Source of the DNA: DATFLS01 sp964413425
GTDB lineage: Bacteria; Fidelibacterota; JAANXI01
Assembly: GCA_964413425.1 (NCBI GenBank)
Contig: CAYPST010000025.1
Span: 1-40,170 of the forward strand
Reading direction: 5' to 3'
Length of the DNA: 40,170 nt
Under the pieces are notes generated by a model. That model was not told the DNA's origin. It ran no database searches and was given only the letters and a program-made list of their open reading frames with translations. Below are positions 24,763-31,654 of this stretch, in pieces. How positions within the stretch are numbered: the stretch's first letter is position 1; each line of letters starts with the position of its first letter. The position numbers were made by a program, and so were the translations under genes.

Positions 24763-25449
24763 CTAACCAAACAGCGCCCGCAATCCCTGGCGAAACTCCG
24801 TGGCGCCCCCATGAGCCGGATGTCGAAGATGCTCACATGTACACCCCAGGTTCGCCAGCTGATGCCAGGCATGTTTTCCCAAAGCCACCGGGGTGCAGTC
24901 CCGGAATAATGCAAGAAACATCTCCAGATGAGGCCGCCCTGCCGCAAACTCCTCTCTGGTAGGTGTTCTGTTACTCAACAGTCCTCTCTCAGGATCGTAT
25001 GGATGCCAGGGGAAGGTATTCCAGAGAATCATCGAATAGGGATCAATACTGTTCCGTATCAACGCCTTCCAGACAATGGTCGCGGTATTTTCCGAAAATC
25101 CCCTGGGCTTCACTTCCGGCTTGCTGGTACGCCTGGGATTGATACCATTGAACACATGATCCGGCGTAATTCCCTCAGCCCGTTTATGCCCCAATAGAAT
25201 CCGTTCCGAGGTCATCGGAATGCCGGAGAAATGTCCCCCTTGATAACCGATCGCTTCACCAATTAACAGATGTGTTGCCTGGTGGAATCGAATCTCTAAG
25301 TAGTTATGTAACTGCTTACGGCGTATGCCTGGTGCACTGGAATCCTGATCATGGTCCCTGTCAAATGCATACCAGGGATTAAAAATAGCAGTTTCCGGGG
25401 TTTTCTTCAGATGGGCAAGAAAGTTTTGTACCGGTTTTGATTTCTTCAC
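24763..25449 (-). CDS. Uracil-DNA glycosylase superfamily protein
   Basis: 228-residue protein with the UDG fold pattern: LLIGEAIGYQGGHFSGIPMTSE (about 61-82) as the first active-site loop, ILWNTFPWHPY as the central strand and loop, and a C-terminal RHPAHGGATEF in place of the classical HPSPLS-type motif. It would excise uracil or other damaged bases, but the motif set belongs to a less-studied UDG-like branch and lacks the canonical Asp/His pair of family 1. The start is GTG with no clear ribosome binding site. No partner repair gene is adjacent. Confidence 0.75.
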   Translation of the reverse strand: MKKSKPVQNFLAHLKKTPETAIFNPWYAFDRDHDQDSSAPGIRRKQLHNYLEIRFHQATHLLIGEAIGYQGGHFSGIPMTSERILLGHKRAEGITPDHVFNGINPRRTSKPEVKPRGFSENTATIVWKALIRNSIDPYSMILWNTFPWHPYDPERGLLSNRTPTREEFAAGRPHLEMFLALFRDCTPVALGKHAWHQLANLGCTCEHLRHPAHGGATEFRQGLRALFG

Positions 25450-25492
25450 AAAAGAGAATTGAGTTTATCCTGGGCATTTCTATCCGGCATGC

Positions 25493-25903
25493 TCAGCCGA
25501 CCTGGTGGGACTGTACGGTATTTTCTATCCATGCCCGCATATATTCCACCAGCGTTTCTTCCTGGTAGATATCTCTGCCTTCCTGCTTGTAATGGAGCAG
25601 CTTCCGTTTAATGATCGCTTGCAACATTTCAATCTCATTCTCATGAGAAGCGGCGACCAGCTCAAACTGATGCAGCTGTTCTTTCGTTTCCTCCCGGGAC
25701 AGTTCGTTCTTTTTCCGGATCATATCCGTCATCTGTTTCGGCGTATATCCCATGGCGAGATGATAAATCGTCCAGAAGAATCCTTCAAATCCCCGCTGAT
25801 CGGAGTGCTCGTTCATCTCCTCCCAGAGATCGTCGCGGAAATCGCGAATACCATATGCTGCTTCCCCCTGGAGGACCTGTTGTGGCGTAAATTCCCACTG
25901 CAT
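25493..25903 (-). CDS. Hypothetical protein
   Basis: 136 residues from the ATG at 25903, chosen because AGGGAGG lies eight bases upstream; GTG/ATG codons three and two positions earlier are too close to that site. It is soluble, rich in Glu, Gln and aromatic residues, and predicted mostly helical, with an acidic central coiled-coil-like stretch (KKNELSREETKEQLHQFELV). No family is recognised. It is read in the same direction as the UDG-like gene 43 bases downstream and follows the DUF59 gene, but these neighbours do not suggest a role. Confidence 0.75.
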   Translation of the reverse strand: MQWEFTPQQVLQGEAAYGIRDFRDDLWEEMNEHSDQRGFEGFFWTIYHLAMGYTPKQMTDMIRKKNELSREETKEQLHQFELVAASHENEIEMLQAIIKRKLLHYKQEGRDIYQEETLVEYMRAWIENTVQSHQVG

Positions 25904-26009
25904 AGACATCACCTCCCTATCAGCTGTAAACTCACACTTTCATTAACCTTACTAATCGCAGCCCTTCTGCAAAGCGCAGCAGTGGACCGGAAATCTGAAA
26001 ATGGAAGAG

Positions 26010-26309
26010 TTACATCCCCAGTTGCTTGCGTCCATCCGGTGAGATCATACTGGGATTCCAGCGCGGCTCCCAAACAATATCAACCGTCGCGCCGTTCACT
26101 TCGTCCAGACTCTCCAGCTTGTCCCGCACCTGCTGATCAATGAGATCGCTCATCGGGCAGCCCTGGGCAGTCAGAGTCATAGTCACATGTACATTGGCAT
26201 CCTCATCGATATCAACATCATATACCAGGCCAAGGTCAACGATATTCACCGGAATTTCCGGATCGTAGCATTCATGCAGCATATCCATCACTTTGTCTTT
26301 AGAAATCAT
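26010..26309 (-). CDS. MIP18/SufT family protein (DUF59), Fe-S cluster assembly factor
   Basis: 99-residue single-domain protein. Family signatures are DPEIPVNIVDLGLVYDV (about 16-32), TLTAQGCPMSD with the conserved reactive cysteine (C51), and the C-terminal WEPRWNPSMISPDGRKQLG. Stand-alone bacterial members (SufT, PaaD-like) help mature iron-sulphur proteins. A strong GGAGG precedes the ATG. No suf operon is nearby, so it appears to act alone. ActB, with several clusters, is a possible but unproven client. Confidence 0.92.
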   Translation of the reverse strand: MISKDKVMDMLHECYDPEIPVNIVDLGLVYDVDIDEDANVHVTMTLTAQGCPMSDLIDQQVRDKLESLDEVNGATVDIVWEPRWNPSMISPDGRKQLGM

Positions 26310-26487
26310 TTTATCCTCCGTGTATATCCGGTCTTTACTTAGTCAATTTCCCTGTCATCTCTGCTAAAGTAACATACCCCAATCAGATTTCATATACTAA
26401 ATTCTGATCGCAGAGTTTCGAAATTTTACCATCTCCCCACGCCTGCCGGGAACTTCACCTTCCGTTTTAACGGAACTCGCTTCGAAT

Positions 26488-27033
26488 TCACTCGTACTGA
26501 ACTCTTTCTTCTCCGGTACCCGTCTGATAATTGATGTACCGCGCCATAAGATAGAATAAGTCGGAGAGTCGATTGAGATACATAATATTTAAAACCGGAA
26601 GGTCATATTTATCAGCAGTGGCCACCACTCTCCGTTCCGCCCGCCGACAGACTGTTCTCGCAAAATGGAGCAGTGATGCCTGGGAACATCCTCCGGGAAG
26701 AATAAAATGAGTTATTTGCGGCAGCTGATCCTGGTAATAATCACATCGATCTTCCAGCCATTCCACATGCGTCTCCCTGAGAGCAGGTACTTTTTTATTG
26801 GAGTGCATACTGGCCAGAAAAGCACACTGGGTATGCAAACTATTCTGGATAGTTTTTATCTCTTCTGCCGTTGTCGCAAATTCCGAATTCAGAGCGCTGC
26901 GTACCATTCCCAGCAGCGCATTTAATTCATCAATGGTACCATATGCTTCTATAACCGGGTTAGTTTTGTCCACCCTGCTTCCCCCATACACATCCGTTTG
27001 TCCCCTGTCACCCCGTTTTGTATAAATCTTCAT
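26488..27033 (-). CDS. PduO-type cob(I)alamin adenosyltransferase
   Basis: 181-residue enzyme that transfers adenosyl from ATP to cob(I)alamin to make adenosylcobalamin. The N-terminal ATP-binding loop reads TKRGDRGQT (5-13) where the family usually has TKTGDxGxT. Further signatures are YGTIDELNA (31-39), FILPGG, the ARTVCRRAERR helix and LNRLSDLFYLMAR near the C-terminus. Length is typical. No other cobalamin gene is in the window, so the dependent mutase or reductase lies elsewhere. A 7-bp inverted repeat (26460-26475) follows the stop codon without a T-tract. Confidence 0.94.
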   Translation of the reverse strand: MKIYTKRGDRGQTDVYGGSRVDKTNPVIEAYGTIDELNALLGMVRSALNSEFATTAEEIKTIQNSLHTQCAFLASMHSNKKVPALRETHVEWLEDRCDYYQDQLPQITHFILPGGCSQASLLHFARTVCRRAERRVVATADKYDLPVLNIMYLNRLSDLFYLMARYINYQTGTGEERVQYE

Positions 27034-27408
27034 TGCTCTGCTCAGCCTTATTTAATCCGTGCTTGGTTATCATCTTGGGAATACACCGTGTAAGGTATGA
27101 ATATTTTCCCAAAAGCAGAATACCGGATTCGACGGCAATGAACGGGCTTATCTTTCGCTATTATCGAATCCGATGATCGAAGATTTCTTGCAAAGATTCC
27201 TGTGACCGAAGAAAGTAGAGGCAATTGCGTGTTTTCACCTGGTGGAAACCCGTGGGTATGATGACTTTGTCTGCTTCATATCAGATCTATTTCGCACAGC
27301 GACTGCAAAAATAGATGACGATGGTGGAGCCTCCGCCCCGGTCGCTCCCTGGTGCTGGTTCACAATGCCCTACATCTTCCATAATTCCAGACCGATCCCC
27401 TGGCCATA
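27034..27408. other. Intergenic region between TPR and adenosyltransferase genes
   Basis: 375 bases. The only coding candidate is the 31-codon frame at 27287-27382. The rest shows no repeat, RNA gene or clear terminator that I can support. The promoter of the adenosyltransferase gene should lie in 27034-27280. Confidence 0.5.
27287..27382 (-). CDS. Possible 31-residue Cys-rich small protein
   Basis: The minus-strand frame begins ATG GAA GAT GTA GGG and ends GCG AAA TAG. The product starts MEDVGHC and ends YFCSRCAK, with cysteines at 7, 26 and 29 and His6. One CxxC pair plus a distal HC could form a zinc-ribbon-like knuckle. It starts 26 bases after the TPR stop codon in the same direction. 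The ribosome binding site is weak (GGAATT). It could equally be chance or the tail of a decayed gene. Confidence 0.25.
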   Translation of the reverse strand: MEDVGHCEPAPGSDRGGGSTIVIYFCSRCAK

Positions 27409-28671
27409 TTAGAAATCGAGTCCGGAATTTTCAATACTTTCCAACTTCTTCCGGATTCGTTCTATCCGGCGTGTAGCCTGCATACTCTGACAAAACGAGA
27501 GGGCTTTCCTCAAGTACTCAATCTGATTCCGGGTATTCCCCTGGGCCGCAGCTAACTCGCTGTATGCCTGATAGGTCTCGGCAAGATTCAGCGTGTTTCC
27601 TCTCTCGTTGTTCACACGCAGACTGATGCGGAATTCGGAATCCGCAAGTTCATAATAACCTTGCTTGGTATGTAATATGCCAAATACGCGGTACGCTTCA
27701 GCTATCCGTACAGCGTCATGTAGATTGGAAAAGATATTGAACGCTGTCACCAGGAATTCATTCCCTTTTGTATATTTGCCTGACAGAACGCATACTTCAG
27801 CCAGATTCACCGTGACAATGCCGATCTGCCGTTGATCTTTCAATTCTTTGGCAATGGCTAATGCCTCTTCCAGGGATTGCCGCGCCTGGGAGTATTCTCC
27901 CAAATCTCTGGCGGCCAGCCCCAGGTTCGACAACAGGAGTACCTGCTGATACTTATTCTCCGCACCGGTCTTTTCGATGAAGCGTTCAAAGAGCTCGAAG
28001 GCCTTACGATCTTCCCCCTGGATTAAATGCACAATCCCCAGATTCATCTGGATGATTACGTTGAGATTCTCATCGTTGTGGCTCTGCTCGAGCATCCTGG
28101 CCTGTTCAAAGTACTCCCTGCCAGCCTCCGTTTGCCACTGTTCGTAAGCAATGATCCCCAAATTATTATACGCCGCGGCTAAGCTTCGTTTATCCTCCAA
28201 TTCAGAATATAATTGTGCCGCCTGTTGATATTTCTGGGTGCTTCGATCATATTGATTCGAAAGTAACGCAAGCTTCCCCTCCATCATAAACAGTTCAGCC
28301 TGCCGCTGTTTATCCTGCTCAGGGATGTTGAGCATGGCAATCAGATGTCTGGCTTTTTCATACTCACCATACCGGAGTGCCAGTTTGATAATGGCGCCAA
28401 AGGCCTCAAAGAGGGAGTCAAACTGATTTGCAAGACGATCGTGCAGAAGGGTGACCAGATGTTCGTAATCGATATCCCGGTAATACATCGGCTCAACCCG
28501 CTCTCCTATCATCTCATAATCAGCCCACTGTTCGCGCAGATACCGCTCCCGTTCTGATTGCACCAATTTGAATCGCCGGACAACCGATTCATCCGCATAC
28601 TTTTCGACAATGGACAGGAACTGGTCGAAAAATTCTTTTTGCTGCTGAATGTTGGATGTAATATCCTTCAA
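27409..28671 (-). CDS. Tetratricopeptide repeat protein
   Basis: 420-residue soluble protein. After a helical N-terminal region (1-120) it consists almost wholly of TPR-like helical pairs. Clear units are LAAAYNNLGIIAYEQWQTEAGREYFEQA, QVLLLSNLGLAARDLGEYSQARQSLEEALAIA and AEAYRVFGILHTKQGYYELADSEFRISL. No signal peptide or catalytic domain is visible. The start is TTG at 28671 (weak AGAG upstream); the next internal ATG would lose about 50 residues. A protein-interaction role is all that can be inferred. It has no conserved neighbour that reveals a partner. Confidence 0.88.
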   Translation of the reverse strand: MKDITSNIQQQKEFFDQFLSIVEKYADESVVRRFKLVQSERERYLREQWADYEMIGERVEPMYYRDIDYEHLVTLLHDRLANQFDSLFEAFGAIIKLALRYGEYEKARHLIAMLNIPEQDKQRQAELFMMEGKLALLSNQYDRSTQKYQQAAQLYSELEDKRSLAAAYNNLGIIAYEQWQTEAGREYFEQARMLEQSHNDENLNVIIQMNLGIVHLIQGEDRKAFELFERFIEKTGAENKYQQVLLLSNLGLAARDLGEYSQARQSLEEALAIAKELKDQRQIGIVTVNLAEVCVLSGKYTKGNEFLVTAFNIFSNLHDAVRIAEAYRVFGILHTKQGYYELADSEFRISLRVNNERGNTLNLAETYQAYSELAAAQGNTRNQIEYLRKALSFCQSMQATRRIERIRKKLESIENSGLDF

Positions 28672-28844
28672 TTACTCTGCCATCAGTCTATTATTGAGAA
28701 AACATTTTGATCAGCCCTTCGGAACCGTACTAACGTCTTGTCTCTGCTTTCCCGGGGCTTCCCGTTGGATCCGTTTTTGACACACGCTCTTCCCGCTGGT
28801 CAGAATATCTGTCAGGCCAGCCGTTCCACTGTTTCCCGAATCTG

Positions 28845-29075
28845 TTAATCAGCCAATACCCATTCGATATTTGAATTCTGGCTGGGATGGGTGGTGAGGT
28901 GCTGCGAGGAAAGATACCCCGCGGAATTGCCGTTTGTGACCGTCTGCATTGCTTTCTCCAATACTTTACTCATTGTTCGCTGAACAGAATAATAGGGATT
29001 AAACGGTTGGCCCGCGAATGAATTGATTTCGGGCTGATGTTGACCTTTCTTTCTTTGAGCAACTTTAGTATACAT
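28845..29075 (-). CDS. Small hypothetical protein
   Basis: 76 residues starting at the ATG at 29075, which has GGAG eight bases upstream. The longer open frame to 29216 runs into the preceding lipoprotein gene and is not used. The basic N-terminus (MYTKVAQRKKGQHQ) is followed by a Pro/Tyr stretch and the helix SVQRTMSKVLEKAMQTV. The layout loosely recalls the N-terminal leader of DUF4157-type proteins linked to extracellular contractile injection systems (Lys/Gln-rich start, then a xLQRTxGN-like helix), but no metallopeptidase domain follows. No family is recognised. It lies 40 bases after the ZU5-like lipoprotein gene. Confidence 0.55.
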   Translation of the reverse strand: MYTKVAQRKKGQHQPEINSFAGQPFNPYYSVQRTMSKVLEKAMQTVTNGNSAGYLSSQHLTTHPSQNSNIEWVLAD

Positions 29076-29115
29076 ATTCATATCTCCATTGTCTATCAAT
29101 TTTTCGACCTCACCT

Positions 29116-29640
29116 TTAATCAAGAATCCCCCAGTTGTACGTGGTGAAATGCGGCACTGCAATTTCGTAATCCCCCTGGATAACCTGCACCTCATACTGC
29201 TCCCCGGTACCAGCATTAATACCGAGTGCGGGGGATTCCGCCAGCAACTGCTGTTTCACCCGGATGGTGCTCATTTTGTCATCTCGGAAGTAGATATGTT
29301 CTCCTTCCGGCACATCCTCTCCCTCAATTATGAATCGAAGCGTATTATCCTCCGTCACCGTGATCCGAAAGACCATAACCATATCTTCTTCCAGCGCTCC
29401 TGCCGGGATTTGCACATAATTCCCGTTCATTTCCAGGATTCCGCCTTGTTCCGCAGTAACCAGTGCTTGTGTGCTCGCTCCGGATTTTGCCAATCCCACC
29501 GCAGCCGGGGTGGCTTTCACATATTTGATCCCGTGCTCCGGCCGGGCTGACGGTTCCAGAGGATTATTCTGGCAACTCAGGATAAACCCTGTTATCACTA
29601 TGAACCCACTTAACAGAATGAAACCTCGCAAAACTTTCAT
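29116..29640 (-). CDS. Lipoprotein with ZU5-like domain
   Basis: 174-residue secreted lipoprotein. The signal peptide ends in a lipobox (ITGFILSC, C23). The mature part has a ZU5-like beta segment (about 60-110): TAEQGGILEMNGNYVQIPAGALEEDMVMVF, in which the GG...V.IPAGAL pattern is characteristic. It ends in beta-rich sequence closing with VPHFTTYNWG. Such domains occur in bacterial surface proteins with unknown ligands. An AGGAGAG site lies a few bases before the ATG. The long AT-rich leader upstream carries a cluster of palindromes (29764-29847). Confidence 0.8.
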   Translation of the reverse strand: MKVLRGFILLSGFIVITGFILSCQNNPLEPSARPEHGIKYVKATPAAVGLAKSGASTQALVTAEQGGILEMNGNYVQIPAGALEEDMVMVFRITVTEDNTLRFIIEGEDVPEGEHIYFRDDKMSTIRVKQQLLAESPALGINAGTGEQYEVQVIQGDYEIAVPHFTTYNWGILD

Positions 29641-30074
29641 GACAGCTCTCCTTTCTAATTGGTTGAATCACGAACCGAGATCTCAAATAACTTGGTTCAA
29701 ACATTATGCCACGGACCTGCTCAAGATGATAATATATCTCATCCATAATAATAACATTATCTTATGGCTTCTTATAAGCCATTCTTCGAAATGACTGGAT
29801 CGGCTAATTTCAGCCAATTTATATTAACAAACTAGCTGATTTTAGCCAATTCAGTAATGTATATCGGGTAACTTTAAATATTACTTAAGAAGTCATGTTA
29901 AAATCCTAAATTATTTATACCCGAATGGCAGAGCGCCGATACCGTCTTTTTCCCGTCTCCGCTGGGCAGCACGGAATATGGGCCCGGCTCTTATTTCCGG
30001 AGGGAAGTGTCCGGAGGTTGTTTGAAAGGAAGTGATCAAAGGCAAATAACTAAAGAAGTATTAGTTGAGGATTT
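29641..30074. other. AT-rich intergenic region with palindrome cluster
   Basis: 434 bases between the kinase and the lipoprotein gene, without a supported gene. Contains three GGCT...AGCC-type palindromes (29764-29847). A 7-bp inverted repeat AGAAGTA/TACTTCT (30054-30082) straddles the kinase stop codon and is followed by a T-rich but interrupted run, a weak terminator candidate at best. Confidence 0.5.
29764..29847. promoter_or_regulatory. Cluster of three GGCT-N6/7-AGCC palindromes, possible operator
   Basis: First: ATGGCTT CTTAT AAGCCAT (29764-29782), a perfect 7-bp inverted repeat. Second: GGCT AATTTC AGCC (29802-29815). Third: AGCT GATTTT AGCC (29834-29847). The second and third are 32 bases apart, about three helical turns, and both are followed by AATT. 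They lie 120-210 bases upstream of the lipoprotein start codon. A DNA-binding role is inference. Confidence 0.35.
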
Positions 30075-31481
30075 TTACTTCTGAGAATTCCGGATAATCG
30101 CCGGGAAATAGAGAGTAATGGTAGTCCCTTCGCCCAGGGTGCTGTCCACTCGCAGTTTGCCCTGATGCTGATTCACGACACCGTAGACTTCAGACAGCCC
30201 CAGACCATTTCCACGGGATCCCTTGGTCGTAAAAAATGGGTCGAACATTTGCTCCTGCACCTCGTGAGTCATTCCCCCGCCTGTATCCGACACGCCGATC
30301 TCCACCTGTCGACCCAACTGTTGGGTCCACAGACGCAGCACACCCCCGATTTCCATAGCCTCTATTGCATTCAATGCGACGTTCAGCAGCGCACTCCGCA
30401 ATCGTGCCTGATTTCCCTCGATTTGGGGCACGTCGCGCAAATGCGTTTCCACGGTGATGCGGATTCCGTCCTGTTTCCGGAGCCGATCCGTCCGGGTCAT
30501 TGCGTACTGCTCCACGTCACGCACCAGGGTATTCACATCCACCGGCGAGAATTCTTCTCTCTCTTCCCGGGACCGCGTCCGGGTGAAATCCTGCAATCTT
30601 TGAATGATGTCCGTACTGTCGAATGCCGCGGTCTCGATGGTCCGCAGGCTGCTGCGCACTTCAGGATCTGTGGTTCGCGACTTCAGCAGCTGTACCCGCC
30701 CCAGAATGATGGTCAGCATGTTGTTGAAATCGTGTGCGAGGCCTGAAGCCATCTGTCCCAGAGCCAGTAATTTCTTTGTCTGTGCGGTTTCTCCTTCCTG
30801 CCGTCGCCGCTCCGAGACCACCCGGGTCAGGATTGTGAAATCCTGCCAGCGCCCTTCGGCTGTCACCTGCGGATAGGTTCTGATCTCCAGAAACTCTCCC
30901 AGCTGCCGGTCGTAGTATTCTGTTGGACGCAGGTATCCTGATTCCAGCGTCGCTGGCAGCGGGCAGTCTTCGCACGGCTGCTGTTTTCCCCGCAGTACCT
31001 GGTAACACTTCCGTCCCTCCACCGGCTGCAGGCCCCCGTACACCGCCTGCGCCGCCCGGTTCGCCCGCACAATCGTATAGTGCGGATCACACACCAGCAG
31101 AAAATCCGTAATTACATCGAACAACTGGGGGGGCGGGGTTGTGATTGCTGACTGCTGATGCACTTCCGCCAGGGGTACCAGACTCACCGGAAGGTCAGCC
31201 TCTGCCCTGGTCGGCAGATAACAGAGCACCTGCTTGATTCCTCTGTTGTTAAACCGTGTCTCCGCCGGAATAACGAGTATCCCCTCCCGCTCTAGCTTGC
31301 TCTGCACGGCCTTGAAAAAAGAAGTCCGCTCCAATCCGATCAGATACTCATCAATATGTCCCCGCACCCCTGCTCCTACCCATGCCTCAAACGTGGTGTC
31401 CGTTGCAGTGATCTCCCCCGTCTTCCGATCCAGCCGGATATGCCCAATAAATGACGCTTTACTTTGTTTATCGATTTCCAC
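30075..31481 (-). CDS. PAS-domain sensor histidine kinase, NtrB-like, cytoplasmic
   Basis: 468 residues, no transmembrane helix. The GTG start at 31481 has GGAGAG eight bases upstream. Order: a PAS-like N-terminal region (about 10-90), a PAS domain (about 120-220) carrying a cysteine motif (C159, C170 and C173 in GRKCYQ...PCEDCP), the HisKA helix with phospho-acceptor H250 (GLAHDFNN), and a GHKL ATPase with N-box NVALNAIEAM, G1 DTGGGM, F-box FDPFFTTK and G2 GNGLGLSEV. The cysteine cluster could bind metal or respond to redox state. No response regulator is adjacent, so it is an orphan kinase. It follows secA but is separated from it by a terminator. Confidence 0.92.
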   Translation of the reverse strand: MEIDKQSKASFIGHIRLDRKTGEITATDTTFEAWVGAGVRGHIDEYLIGLERTSFFKAVQSKLEREGILVIPAETRFNNRGIKQVLCYLPTRAEADLPVSLVPLAEVHQQSAITTPPPQLFDVITDFLLVCDPHYTIVRANRAAQAVYGGLQPVEGRKCYQVLRGKQQPCEDCPLPATLESGYLRPTEYYDRQLGEFLEIRTYPQVTAEGRWQDFTILTRVVSERRRQEGETAQTKKLLALGQMASGLAHDFNNMLTIILGRVQLLKSRTTDPEVRSSLRTIETAAFDSTDIIQRLQDFTRTRSREEREEFSPVDVNTLVRDVEQYAMTRTDRLRKQDGIRITVETHLRDVPQIEGNQARLRSALLNVALNAIEAMEIGGVLRLWTQQLGRQVEIGVSDTGGGMTHEVQEQMFDPFFTTKGSRGNGLGLSEVYGVVNQHQGKLRVDSTLGEGTTITLYFPAIIRNSQK

Positions 31482-31604
31482 CCGATGGTCTCTCCGGGGA
31501 CGTCACAATGTATATTCCGCCCCATACTATCCAGATGCGCTCACCTGGAGATTCTCTTATAAAATTCTTCCATAAAGCGATTTCATGGAGGTGTGATACA
31601 AACA

Positions 31605-31631
31605 GAAAAAGCCCCGAATTTTGCGAGGCTT
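31605..31631 (-). terminator. Rho-independent terminator after secA
   Basis: On the minus strand AAGCCTCG, a loop CAAAATT and CGGGGCTT form an 8-bp stem with one G-U pair, followed by TTTCTG. It lies 24 bases past the secA stop codon. Confidence 0.8.
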
Positions 31632-31654
31632 CTACGAGAAACCGTCTGCTATAG

